Shown here: one piece after another, positions 44,035-55,160 of the stretch
Position numbering within the stretch: position 1 is the stretch's first letter
How the letters are laid out: each line of letters begins with the position of its first letter
DNA from: Liopterus haemorrhoidalis
Lineage: Eukaryota > Arthropoda > Insecta > Coleoptera > Dytiscidae
Direction of reading: 5' to 3'
Assembly (NCBI GenBank): GCA_963971575.1
Contig: OZ020622.1
Span: 35,928,301-35,992,300, forward strand
Length of the DNA: 64,000 bases
Notes under the pieces: model-generated
Seen by the model: the letters and a program-made list of their open reading frames with translations, nothing else
Databases searched by the model: none
What the model was told of the DNA's origin: nothing
Translations under genes and position numbers: made by a program

Positions 44035-44690
44035 TTGAAAAGCCCACGCTTTCTGCTGTGCGTTTTTCAATCGTCGCATCGCATTGAAACCCACGCTTTC
44101 TGCAGTGCGTTTCAATCTCCGCATCAACGCGAAACCCACGCTTTCTGCAGTGCGTTTCAGCCGTCAGTTCCATCGCGAAACCCACGCTTTCTGCTGTGCG
44201 TTTCGTCGGTGGTTCTCAACCGTGCCGTCATCGCGAAACCCACGCTTTCTGCTGTGCGTTTCGTCGGTGGTTATCAACCGCGCCGTCATCGCGAAACCCA
44301 CGCTTACTGCTGTGCGTTTCGTCGGTGGTTCTCAACCGCGCCGGCATCGCGAAACCCAAGCTTTCTACTGTGCGTGTTGCCGGTGGTTCTCAACCAACCA
44401 ACCATCGCGAAACATCTCGTTACTCACACCAGTGGTTCCCAACCACTCATCCATCGCGAAACCCACGCTTTCTGCTGTGCGTTTCGCCAGTGGTTCCCAA
44501 CCACTCCACCATCGCAAAAGATCTCGCTTCTTTGCAACTAGTGGTTCTCAACCACTCAACCAACGCGAAACCACTCGCCATTCAACAAGTGCGTTTCGAC
44601 CATCGCGGAACCATTCAACTTCTGTGAATGCTTCCAATACCGACCACTCGCCGCTCAACGTCTCAACCAACGTTCCTCACTATGCTGAGT
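44035..44690. repeat. 58-bp minisatellite with a hairpin in each unit
   Basis: Units carrying 'catcgcgaaacccacgctttctgctgtgcgtttcgtc' start 58 bp apart (44181, 44239, 44297, 44355) and decay toward both ends. Each has a ~10-bp stem CGAAACCCAC / GTGCGTTTCG with one mismatch. Because 58 is not a multiple of three, all three frames look alike and open, so the apparent ORFs here are not genes. High G+C compared with its surroundings. Confidence 0.85.
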
Positions 44691-45187
44691 AAATCAACGA
44701 CACCGACGCTCGCCGCCATGACGACGCCGCCACCAGGAACGACGCCCGTCGTCTCCTCAAATCCTTCTTCTCCTTAATTATCACATCCTCTCCATCCCGA
44801 TGCCTTTCTCGCCTCACGGGAAAGCATCGCTCCACTCTACTTATATTTTGTGTCATATGTTTGTTATCTAGTCTCTCTCTATGTTTCATTGTTATGTTAC
44901 ATGTTGTTATTTGTTATTGCTTCCAATTCTATTTTTTGTTAAATAAATCCATAAAACCATATTTATGTGTTTCAATCATCATCATCATTTCCCATCACTC
45001 TTTCATTTTCAGAGATTGTTTAGTTACGACGAGGCTCTTCAAGCCGAGATCAGGCATCACGACGGCGCTCCTGAGCTAGACTGTGGTCTGTGTTAAAGTT
45101 GGGACCTAAGGACCTCTTCCGAGGGCCCCTTCCGCAACATTTTGAAGGTGAAATTTGAAGCCAAAAACATTGAGGTTTTTCAGGCTG
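44691..45187. other. Unassigned sequence, possibly part of a solo LTR
   Basis: G+C-rich start, then 'gttaaataaatcc' (poly(A)-like signal) and an ATC-repeat near 44975. Together with the minisatellite it could be a retroviral-type LTR, but no TG...CA ends or target duplication were found. Confidence 0.25.
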
Positions 45188-45375
45188 AAGAAGATCGTTA
45201 GTCTTAAATAAAATAAAACACAATGACCACAAGTGGCAAATTTTTGTGGATTTAAAAATGGTAAACATTCTTCTTGGTCAACAAAGTGGTTACACTAAGT
45301 GTCCCTGTTTTATATGGCTTTGGGACAGTAGAGCAAAAAACGAACATTGGGTAAGAAAACACTGGCCCTTGAGAA
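45188..45375 (+). pseudogene. Fragment of the GQQSGYTK-type transposon protein
   Basis: HNDHKWQIFVDLKMVNILLG then QQSGYTKCPCFIWLWDSRAK and EHWVRKHWPLRK. It is the same family as 48240-48740 and stands immediately before the piece at 45380, suggesting that both belong to one transposon system or were joined by deletion. Confidence 0.55.
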
Positions 45376-45379
45376 AAAA

Positions 45380-46290
45380 TATGACACGCTAATCATCACT
45401 ACAGGTATCATAAAGGTCTCTGATTTTCAGGTCGTGGTTATTGCAGGAGAGGACGTAGACTTGTTGGTGATCCTCACCGGTCTCAGATGTCCCATAAAAA
45501 GTTCCATATACGTTCAGAAGTGTGGAAGAGGCAAAACACCAGATGTTTTCTACTCAATCCCCTCAACATCTACAGACAGTCAGCTCATCGCTTTCACTCA
45601 TGCCTTCAGTGGCTGTGATTCCACCTCGTGCTTCTTCGGCCACGGAAAACTCAAGTTGCTTCAAATACTAAAGAAGCAACTTGAGTTGAAGCATGTAGAC
45701 CTTAAAGAGAAAGCTGCAGTTTTTCCTAATCCAGCTGCGACACCTGCCCAAGTAGCTGAAGCCGGGGAGAAAGTCCTCATTGAACTGTATGGTGGAGAGA
45801 AAGGTCTAGTCAAAATCGAAACAACCTGCGCTACAAGCTCTTCACAAAGGCTGCAGTCCAGAGCAGTTGCAACCTGGCTAGACTTCCTCTCACGCAAGAT
45901 GCTGCAAACCTACATTCGTTTCGCACATACTACCAGGTGCAGCAGTGGCTGGGCTACAAAAGAAATCCGCTGGAATGGGGATGGGTTGCTACAACCCGAG
46001 GCCTTCATCCAAAGATGATGTCGAGGAAAGTAGCCCCCTCAAACCTGCTGAACATGATTTTCTGCAGTTGCAAGAAGGGATGCAGGAATGCTTGCAGCTG
46101 CAGGAAAGCAGGTTTGAAATGTTCCGTTGTCTGCAGGACCTGTAATGGCCAGTCCTGCGAAAACCTACCGGAAATGAAGATAGACGTCGACGACAACACT
46201 CTCGACTTGAATGACCTCGACGACGACGAGTTGGATAGGCTGCTCGACGATATTGATATTGAAGATGTCGTGGAACAATATCAGGTATAG
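45380..46290 (+). pseudogene. Uncharacterised transposon gene, C-terminal piece with Cys-rich motif
   Basis: A run with only minor breaks: VVVIAGEDVDLLVILTGLRC, ITFTHAFSGCDSTSC-like core (IAFTHAFSGCDSTSCFFGHG), then AATPAQVAEAGEKVLIELYG. Near 45930 the frame changes to QWLGYKRNPLEWGW and IFCSCKKGCRNACSCRKAGL with Cys residues spaced like a tesmin/CXC-type motif, then an Asp-rich acidic end and stop at 46288-46290. No DDE triad could be assigned. Related copies are, as I recall, abundant and unnamed in insect genomes. Confidence 0.6.
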
Positions 46291-46984
46291 TTACACTCGT
46301 ATTGTTGTTGAAAGTTACCATTATTTTTAATAATTAATACTTAGCCACATGTTATAGATACCATTACTTCTATTTATTAATGCTTACCAACTTTCATGTC
46401 CGTTGTACTTATATTAGGACTTCATGACAAGGTTTTACCTTGGGATATTGAATATATAATTTTTCATTTCTGGCGATTGAGGACGATGAAGAAAACGGTG
46501 ACTTCCCTCCACCCATCCCACCCTTCCCCCTCCTCCCCCACCTCCTTCAAAATGTTAAATTGAATAAATGTTTACTTCACTGACTCATGTTAGACAGGTT
46601 ATTGAAGACAAAAAGACAATTGTATATGATGAAATATGAAAATTAACATAAAATTTTCAAGTTTGGAGATTTTTTCAAATTTTGAAATATTGTATCTCGG
46701 AAACTATTAGAGCTACTAAGCCCATTTTGGTCTCAAATTGTAGCAAATTTAATCTAGTTTGAAAATGCATAGAATGATGTTTGTCGAAAACGTGCTCCTT
46801 TATGGTCAAAATGGGCAAAAATCGTAAAGTGCGAAAATTTAGTAGTTTTTGAAATATTCAAAAGTGTTCCGGAGGGCTGCCGAGATCGAAAACTTGGATT
46901 TTGCATCTCAGGCACATCCCATCCAAGAAAAAAAAAACGAAACTAACTACCCCCACTTAATGCAACTTATGATGTACTAGGTTA

Positions 46985-47193
46985 CTGGACTAATGCCTAT
47001 GGTATTGACCAAATACCGGTTATACCGTACGTCCCTGCTGACAGAATCGGTGGTGGAAAATTCCAAGTGCCGAATTTATTGGAATTACTCCTTCCCCATC
47101 TCGAGGTTACTGACAGCCACTAAACCGGACATAATCCGTCTGGATGTCGAGACTAAACAGATGTTTTGTGATCGAATTCTCAAGTCCAGCTAA
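46985..47193 (+). pseudogene. Non-LTR retrotransposon C-terminal fragment, 3' side of the split copy
   Basis: LTESVVENSKCRIYWNYSFP and RLLTATKPDIIRLDVETKQ follow, in the order expected, the fragment ending at 41837. A frameshift leads to KNISLKEEEKRSKYMDLLSE from 47190 on, the normal extension of this tail. Confidence 0.6.
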
Positions 47194-47980
47194 GAAGAAT
47201 ATCTCTCTCAAGGAGGAGGAAAAGAGGTCCAAGTATATGGATCTCTTGTCCGAGCTTAGAAAGCTGTGTCCAGGGTATAAATTTAAGCTTGTAGTCCTGA
47301 TAGTTGGTGTTTTGAGTGGTATGAAAGCCTCCTATCGAAGGGAAATTGAGTTCATTCCCACCTGCAGATCTTCTGCCATCTCTTTGATCTGCAGGATGCA
47401 GAAAGCAGTGCTGCTCGGGTCAATTTTTTTATTTTATTTCGGAAAAACCCCGAATAATAAGTCATATGCCTTCTTTTATTTAATTTTTGTAATCTACAAG
47501 TCCGATTTGGGTGATATAAAAAGTGTCAAAATAATACGAAGTTAAGACTTTACATATTTCGGCCGCTATCTTAATTTTGGCGCCCCTCAGAGAAAAATTC
47601 CGCACATATTCTTGTAGCCAAGGATATGCCCTACAGAGTTAGGCAGAATTGAAACAAAATGTTAATATACGCAAATTTGCAGTGATAGAGTATATCATCA
47701 TGTCTCAGATTTGGAAAAAAAGTCTATCAAAAATTAAATTTTTCGCGATTTTGATAACAGATTCGTAATCTACGACATTAAATTAATAGAAAACGAACCA
47801 TATCATACGAAATTCGTTAGCCATTTCGGAAACCGCTTTTTTGCGTCTGAGAATGAATTATGGACGGTATCTTGTAAACTAAGTGACGAAATTTCACGTA
47901 CGATGCGGAAAATTGTAGGTAATGGTCCATTGTACAAATATGTATTTAGCTATTTTGCTCTATCATAAAAATTAGTTATC
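47194..47980. other. LINE tail decay and unassigned sequence
   Basis: Up to ~47400 further LINE-like codons (ELRKLCPGYKFKLVVLIVGV) can be read. From 47560 to 47980 nothing was recognised. Confidence 0.35.
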
Positions 47981-47984
47981 GTTA

Positions 47985-48740
47985 TCGTAATTGGCGCACT
48001 ATTTTTGCAGCGGTCAAAATGATTTAATTTTTATAAGGAACACGTGTGCCAAATGGCATTCCATTATAATCAAGTGCAGTATCAACGTAAAATATGGTGC
48101 GTACAGATTAAATGACAAGAATCTACTTTATCCAGGTACTAATATTACATTTTATCGTAAAAGAGATACAGATCTGCTGCCATTTTTCTCTCGAGAAAAT
48201 AACCTGGTATTCTGTAACGATATAAAAGGTCTTAGAAAAAATGGGATTGTCAGAATACACACCAGACAAATGGCGCAATTTTTTTGACAGTTCAAAACGT
48301 AGTTTGAAATGTGTCATTTTAAACAACGATAACAAATATGGATCAATACCCATTGGTCATTCTACCAGCATGAAAGAGAAATATGAGACAATATCATTAG
48401 TCCTAAAAAAAATTAAGTATGAAGAACATCAGTGGGTGATTTGTGTCGATCTAAAAATGGTAAACTTCCTCCTTGGCCAGCAAAGTGGATATACAAAATA
48501 TCCTTGTTTTTTCATGTCTTTGGGACAGTAGAGCTAAGGATCAGCACTGGGTTAACAGAAATTGGCCTTTAAGAAATGTCATGATTCAAGGAAAACAAAA
48601 CGTAATCAACAAACCTTTGGTTGCGAGAGAGAAAAACATATTTCCACCCTGGTATATCAAGTTGGGGCTTATGAAGCAATTAATATCATATAATATCGCT
48701 CAAATTGAGATCCACATGTTAGTTTATTCTAGTTAACCTC
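47985..48740 (+). pseudogene. GQQSGYTK-type uncharacterised transposon protein fragment
   Basis: LSEYTPDKWRNFFDSSKRSL, YGSIPIGHSTSMKEKYETIS, then HQWVICVDLKMVNFLLGQQS and GYTKYPCF. A frameshift near 48510 is followed by WDSRAKDQHWVNRNWPLRNV and REKNIFPPWYIKLGLMKQL. Conserved across many insect repeats, in my recollection, without a named function. It is broken upstream by several stops. Confidence 0.6.
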
Positions 48741-48839
48741 AAAATTAAAAACAACTACTGTTGGGGTAAAAAGATGAGTGGACCTTATTACCTCATCATG
48801 GTTTTTACTCTGTTTTGTAATTCATTTGTTTCAGAATAC

Positions 48840-49640
48840 GTAATTATAAACGAAAAACAGAGCAAGAATACAGTCCCACACAATATTTGCTTAGACTTGC
48901 CCAAATTTTTCATGGGATAGGACCTAAAGAAGTACGTCGACTGGCATATGATTGTGCAGTTAAATATAATATAAATGTGCCAGATACTTGGAATTCAAGT
49001 AGAATGGCTGGTAAGGAGTGGATCTCAGCCTTTCTTAAACGAAACCAGTCTGTTAGAAAGCCGGAGGCAACGAGTCGGAGTAGTCCTTTAACAAAAGTAA
49101 CGTTGAAACATTTTTTGATAAGTTAGTAGATGTTATGGAAGTTTACAGCTTCTTCCATGTGGAACGCTGATGAAAATAGTGTTTCGACCGTCTCCAAACC
49201 ATCAAAAATAATTGCCGCTAAGGGTAATCGTAATGTTGGATTAGTTGCGTCGGAAGAAAGAGGAACTAACGTGACGTTATTGGTAGCTGTTTTAGCTTCA
49301 GCATCTTTTGTACAACCCATGTTTGTGTTTCCGTGAAAAAATCAGAATCATTGTGTGCGAGATGGCCCCCCTGATTGTATTGGTGTAGGTAATACAAGTG
49401 ACTGGACGACGGATACTGAATATTTCATATTCATGCAGCATTTCATCAAGTATTTGAAACCTATTAAAGATTCGCCCGTATTGCTGATTTTGGACAATCA
49501 CTCGTCACATTGTACCTAGCTAAAGATAATGGCGTGGGGGTGATTTCATTGCCCTCTCATTGTTCCCATAAGCTGCAGCCGGTAGATGTATCAATCTATG
49601 GACCATTCAAAAATACCTATCATCGGCTTAAGATGCATGG
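48840..49640 (+). pseudogene. Pogo/Tigger-like (DDE_1) transposase, 5' side of a split copy
   Basis: KEVRRLAYDCAVKYNINVPD and AGKEWISAFLKRNQSVRKPE (HTH/CENP-B-like), then MWNADENSVSTVSKPSKIIA (first catalytic Asp region), GLVASEERGTNVTLLVAVLA, VLLILDNHSSH (second Asp) and VPISCSR/VSIYGPFKNTYHR with frameshifts at ~49125, 49335 and 49515. It is interrupted at ~49640 by a minus-strand LINE and resumes at ~51970. Confidence 0.8.
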
Positions 49641-51965
49641 ATAATAATATATTTATTGACTAAATTACAATATCAAAAACTGTTTTTAGTCAGTCAAAAT
49701 TACAAAAATATAAAATTTACACAATGAGGACATAGATATAAACATAACTATAAAATATAATAACATCAAATATGCAGAGATATAAGAAATATAGTCAATT
49801 GGATAAAATATAACTGTTGTTTAAAATATTCTAGGAACTCACTTATCGAATACATCGGGTTTTTTGTTAAAATATGTTTTATTACTTTTTTAAAGTTTGT
49901 AAAATTTTGAGTTTTGAGCTTGCTCGGTAATGTATTGTAAAACTTAATGCCATAATAATTTTCACTATTTTTAGATCTATCAAGACGTAAAAATTCGGGT
50001 AGATGTTACCTTTATTTCTTGTATTATAACTATGATTTTCTTCATATGTAGATAGATCTGAAATTTTTTTGTGTACATACAGTACATAAAGTAGACTTTG
50101 AAAAATGTACAAAGAAGGCAAGGTCATAATATTAAAATTAACGAAATGTGAACGGCAATCAGCCCTATAGGAAATGCGTGCAATTATTCTCAATGCTCGG
50201 CGCTGTAGCCTAAAAACTCTATATGACAATGACGCATTTCCCCAGGCTAATATCCCATAAGACATGTGTGACTGAAACAACCCAAAATATGCCATCAGGA
50301 GAATAGGATTTGAAACCGAATTAGCCAATTGCCTTAGCAAGTAAATAGATTTACACAAGGTACTACATAAATGATTAATGTGTTGCTCCCAAGTTAGTTT
50401 CGGATCTACGTAAATACCAAGAAATTTTACGCATGTTTCATTTTCATAAATGTGCTTTCTACAGCTGATGAGCATATTTTGAGTTTTGTCGTCGTTCATA
50501 GAGAGTTTATTAGATATAAACCAGAGCTTAGCTTCCTCGAAACAGTGACCAGTATCATTTAATAGCTGATCATAGTCTGATGACCTCAGAACAAAATTAG
50601 AGTCATCTGCATATAAAATAGATTTGGAATTTGTGGAAATTGATGAAGGCAGGTCATTGAAGCATATAATAAACAAGAGAGGTCCTAGAATTGATCCCTG
50701 TGGAACTCCATAAAAAAGAGACAAACTTTCAGATAATTTATTATTAAATTTAACATATTGAATTCTATTTAAAATATATGATTCTAAAAGGGAGCAACTT
50801 TCAGGTGTGAAACCATATAATGAGAGTTTTTCCAGTAATATAGTGGGACATACGCAATCGCAAAAAAGCTTTAGTGAAATCATAAAATGATGCTATACAG
50901 AATTCGCCATTTTCTAAAGCAACAGAAACTTCGTTCAGAAAATGTAAAATTGCGTCTACTGTTGATTTGTTTGATCTAAAGCCAAATTGTGAAGGATTAA
51001 ACAGATTTTTATCTTCAAAGTAAGCAGCTATTTGTAAAAATAGAGCTTTTTCTTGAACTTTAGACAGGGTAGGTAGAATAGAGATTGGACGGTAGTTATT
51101 AGGATCCTTTTCGTCTCCCTTTTTGAAAAGGGGAATAACTGATGCTAGTTTTAAACTATCTGGAAAATAATTAGCTGATATACAATGATTGATTGCCTTA
51201 GTGAGGGGTATTATGATTACATATTTCATTTCCTTTAATAGGTTGGTAGTTAGGCCATAGGCATCCTTTGTGTTACTACTTTTTAATGAATCGATTATTT
51301 CTCTAACAACATTGTACGTAACAGTCTTGAAAGAAAACGTTCCGTTAGGAGGAAGAGACATTGACGACATGAAGGAAGATGGATTTGTGTTCGAAGCGGG
51401 TAGTTTGTTTATTAATTCACTGGCAATGGTGGTGAAATAAGTGTTTAAATTGTCCGGTGTTAAAGTATTATTTCTATTCTGACGGGTTTTAGCTACTTTT
51501 CTATTATTATTAATTACTTGCCAACATGCTTTAGACACATTAGTGGAGTTAGCAACGTATTCAGAATTAGCCTTTATTTTAGCGTATTTTATTGTTTTGC
51601 GATATTTCGTCATGAAGTTGTTCCTAATGGATCTATTGATAGGGTTAGGAATTTGTTGAAAGGCTGTTTCAAGATTTTGAAGTGTGGTACGCATATTCTT
51701 AATATTATTGTCGAACCATACATTAGAACGTTTTCTATCAGGATTGTTGGAGTTTGCTTTTATATTTTTTTGAGGGAAGCATGAATTAAATTTGGCCAAA
51801 AATATTTAAAAAAATATATCAAAAGGCTTGCAATTAGTTGTACAGTTGTTGAGAACAGTCCAATCTGTTTCATCCAGTTTATTATAAAAAGAAATTTTCT
51901 TTTCTAAGGTAAAAGGTCTAATAGTTACATTGTTGGACTTCTTAACGGATGCTAAACAATTCGGG
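49641..51965 (-). mobile_element. 5'-truncated Jockey/CR1-type LINE inserted in the pogo gene
   Basis: On the minus strand it runs from ~51965 (KSNNVTIRPFTLEKKISFYN) to an A/T-rich tail near 49641 ('attattat'). It lies between halves of a pogo transposase. No certain target duplication. Confidence 0.8.
49882..51799 (-). pseudogene. LINE reverse transcriptase with one frameshift
   Basis: Two ORFs of 332 and 333 codons overlap at 50801-50883. First: AKFNSCFPQKNIKANSNNPD, DAYGLTTNLLKEM, NNYRPISILPTLSKVQEKAL, FGFRSNKSTVDAI, then SFYDFTKAF (motif A) where the frame breaks. Second: FYGVPQGSILGPLLFIICFN (B), SILYADDSNFVL (C, YADD), FLGIYVDPKLTWEQHINHL and the HSYNTRNKG end. Apart from the frameshift the RT looks complete; the endonuclease is missing by 5' truncation. 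Confidence 0.85.
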
Positions 51966-51969
51966 GTAA

Positions 51970-52630
51970 ACGATGACTATCTATGACAATCCAGGATTAG
52001 TTCACACATCTTTACCACTATCCTTGACTCAATATAACGAATGGATTTGAGAAAACGAGAATTTTCCTATTTAATAAAAATAAATTTGTGCATTCTGATT
52101 TTGCAACAAGTTTCGTTACGGATCGCCCAAACTCGGACAATTCTCAATTGTCTGTGGATCAAGCAGCTGCATTGAACGTAGAAAATTTGTCTCTAAATAC
52201 ATCAGAACCTTCACTAAACGATGTCACAGTCAATCACTGTAGAGTCTCAGTCATGTATTTTTTTAAACGCATCCCTCCACGTCTTTCAATCTTCAGCTTT
52301 CTACATGCCTTGATTCGCAGTCTTCCACATCTTTTGAGTCGCAGCTATCCACTTCTTTTCAGTTAGCAACACCGACAAAAGATTTCTCCCCCGTATCTGT
52401 TAGACCTTTTCCCAAAAATTACAATAAAACGTCGTAAGGCTGCCATTTTGACTGATATTCCTGAGAAAAACTCATTACTTTTAGAAAAACAAAATAAGAA
52501 ACAAAAATTCAGTAAGACAGTGATAAAGAAAAGAAATATCAAAAGAAGAAAACAAGTTAAAAGAAATCATACTATGAGAGCGTTCTAGGAGAAGGCTAAA
52601 TCCAGTGTACCGCTTGTATGGATTAATTTA
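51970..52630 (+). pseudogene. Pogo/Tigger-like transposase, 3' side of the split copy
   Basis: MTIYDNPGLVHTSLPLSLTQ, NGFEKT-like and FNKNKFVHSDFATSFVTDRP continue the pogo C-terminus. After frameshifts RRKAAILTDIPEKN, a Lys-rich stretch and GWIQCTACMD (a PHD-like tail) follow to ~52630. Confidence 0.7.
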
Positions 52631-52906
52631 TTAATTTTTGTAAAAGTTAATAAAAATTCTGATTATGAAACTAATTTTGATGCAATTATTTCCTTCTATT
52701 CCTTAGAAAAATTAATTTTACTATTCTTGGCCCGACTTGCCCCGTAGCAAGAACTTTTAACTCCGCTAGTGGGGCAAAAAAAGACAAACAATTTGACCAT
52801 TTAAAACGTGCATATAACACCACTTCAATGAGTGTATGCTCTGATAGTTGTAGTTTTTGTAGCTATTGAATTTTTGTGGCTACTCGCGAGTCCAAAAAAA
52901 AAAAAA
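52631..52906. other. Unassigned flank
   Basis: It may be the 3' end of the pogo element. No inverted end was recognised. Confidence 0.3.
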
Positions 52907-54219
52907 TGATGTGAAGTGTCAATTTTCACACACTTCTGGGTTTTGCAGGTATTTAGTAACTGAATGATGATTATTTGGGATGCCAAAACAAATTTTATGT
53001 CAAAATATTTTTTTATAAATTTTAATTCGCATGCCTATTATTATTATTTAAGTTTCTAAATATATGCAGTATTTTTTTTATATAGCAAAGTTCATTAAGA
53101 TTTTGAAAATTGCGCCTATGCCTTCCATTGGTTGCTTAAATCATAAGCCCCGCCCTCTGATTTCGTCAAACATAAAATAAAATTATAATTTCAACACTTT
53201 CCACTGGATATTAAATTTACGCTTTTAAAAATTAAATGCAACATTTACCAAAATATAACTAGAATTTTAACAAAATAATTTAAACAAAATAAAAATGCAA
53301 AAAAAAACAAAAAATAAAATTAACAGGATTCGAACCCTAGTTTGCAGATTAAGTTACATTATTAAGCGTACGACAAAACCAACCACGCCACTAGAGTTAC
53401 TGTTGTGGTGTGTTACATAGCGAATTAAGGCCCGGTTTTTCCACCTTCAGATAAACTTCCAGGTAACTATCTGACAGATAAGGTTATTTGTAACTTCTTC
53501 TGCTGAGGAAATGTCATCCCTTCTTTCTATACAAATGTATCAATCGGATAGTTATCTAACGGATAATGAGACTGACGTATTGGATTCACTGACTGGTATT
53601 GACATTTATTCAGCAGATGAAGTTACAAATAACCTTATCTGTCAGATAGTTACCTGGAACTTTATCTGAAGGTGGAAAGACCGGCCCTAAATAGTTAACA
53701 TACTTTAGTTAAAAACACAAAAAATGCGTTATTTTCCGAAAACATAATCTGATCAAAAATTCCTGTTGTACTATTCCGGTTCACACTAATGTACATTACT
53801 TAGAATTTTTTCAGAATTTTAGTTTAAACCATCTGGGCTACAGGGTGTGGGACAAAAAATTTTTTGCACTATTTTGGCAAAAATCGCATCAAAATAATTT
53901 ATTTTGCAAAAATTAAATTTTGATCGTTAATCCACGTACTAAGGGCTTTCATTTGATACCCTATTCAGAATTTTAAAAAAATATTATTTTTTTCGATGAG
54001 CACATATTTGTTTATATTTTTAGGGGGATATGTTTTTTAGATGTTTTAGTATTTTTCGTATGTGCGGGTCAAAGAGTTGTATAAGCATGCCAAATTTCAA
54101 CTCTCTAGGTTTAGCCGTTTGGCTACAATTTTACAGACAGACAGACAGACATACAGACAGACAGACGACAAAATGACGGTATAAGGGTTTTTTGGTCATA
54201 CCTACAAAACCCTAAAAAT
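52907..54219 (+). repeat. Repeat family X, copy C, holding a 259-bp MITE
   Basis: Starts GATGTGAAGTGTCAATTTTCACAC, includes 'cattggttgcttaaatcataagccccgcc', a minus-strand tRNA-like segment (53328-53405), the MITE 53429-53687, 'gtttaaaccatctgggctacagggtgtggg', a (CAGA)n tract (54136-54166) and ends 'ctacaaaaccctaaaa'. The most complete copy in the window. Confidence 0.8.
53429..53687. mobile_element. 259-bp Harbinger-like MITE, copy 2
   Basis: Same ~80-bp inverted ends as 39848-40106, flanked by TAA. The empty site 'gcgaattaaatatttaacat' is kept in family X copy D near 63966. Confidence 0.9.
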
Positions 54220-54944
54220 GAACTTAATCCTAATACTTTCGTAGATATGCACAAATATAGGTTGTCGCGCCCTTAAGACCGCTATTATTAAATTCATGTA
54301 ATTTAATTTAAAATATAAAATATTTTTGTGTTTTTAAAAATGTTGAGTGCTGCTACCTGCGGAATTCAGCATTATTATCTCACCAATCCATTCCTATACT
54401 GACCTGCTCAGTGTATACTTCGCTAGCCGAAATATTTTTAAGAGTTGAAAATTTAAATTACGCGTCTCTATCGCGGTTTAAGTGATTTTACACCCTCTTG
54501 GTGTCATCATTTAAATTTTTTGTGTATCTACATCTTCCAAGGAATCATCCGAGGACCCAGGAACCTGTTTTTTGGGACACCAGTACCACATATGAAAAGT
54601 TGGAAATAATATTCTACATATTTATTACGAAAACACCTATTGTACCAATTTTACATACTTTCAAATTCATTTTTAATTTAATATTTTTGTAACTTATATT
54701 TCTATTGTGCAAGCTATCGCATCAGCGCGTAACTTGTTTTTGTGCGCACACGCTTGTCTCTTGATCACGTGTGTTGTCTTATTTTGAATTTAAATTTAAC
54801 ATCTGTATTTTTTTGTATTTAACCCTTTACCATAGTGTACTATATATGGCACATTCCGATTTTTATTTTTTATTTTACTTTTAAAACTGAACCAGGACGT
54901 TACGCATATATGAATGTTCATATATGCCACTTACACAGCAATGG
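54220..54944. other. Unassigned sequence
   Basis: Only short ORFs. 54830-54930 may already belong to the piggyBac remnant. Confidence 0.3.
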
Positions 54945-55160
54945 ATCCTGCAGTATCTCAAGTAATGGGCTGCAATAGATTTGAGGATATCAAGCGGAAT
55001 TTGCACTTCAACGATAACTCTGAATTTATTGAGAAAGGACAACTAGAAGATACGACCTTTTCTTTCAAAAATTCGAGGTCGACTGCTTTTAATCCCTAAT
55101 GAAGAACAGCTAGCAATTGACGAGCAAATAATACAGAATCATTTTCTTTTGTAACATAAT
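54945..55160 (+). pseudogene. PiggyBac-like transposase remnant
   Basis: VSQVMGCNRFEDIKRNLHFN followed by DNSEF and, in another frame, LIPNEEQLAIDEQII. The first matches the piggyBac 'RF..I.R.LHFNDN' block and the second the 'LSIDE' catalytic block. Everything between and after is deleted. Confidence 0.65.

Larger units (their letters stand above)
41838..46966 (+). mobile_element. Long-TIR DNA transposon (~5.1 kb, ~500-bp inverted repeats), family unknown
   Basis: GTTGCATTAGGTGGGGGTAGTTA (41838) pairs with TAACTACCCCCACTTAATGCAAC (to 46966). Complementarity then runs inward for ~500 bp to 'caacaatacgagtgtaactatac' at ~42336 and ~46286; the right arm carries ~180 extra bases near 46436-46610. 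The interior holds two pieces of one gene (42543-42776 and 45380-46290), a GQQSGYTK-type fragment, family X copy B and a 58-bp minisatellite. The gene's stop lies exactly at the inner edge of the right arm. No clear target duplication. Confidence 0.75.

Noticed and set aside
44035..44692. Three overlapping 140-200 codon ORFs
   Set aside because: All three frames read the same 58-bp minisatellite, a period not divisible by three, so they are repeat artefacts.
44691..45187. Solo LTR of a Gypsy or BEL element
   Set aside because: There is a poly(A)-like signal but no TG...CA termini or flanking duplication.
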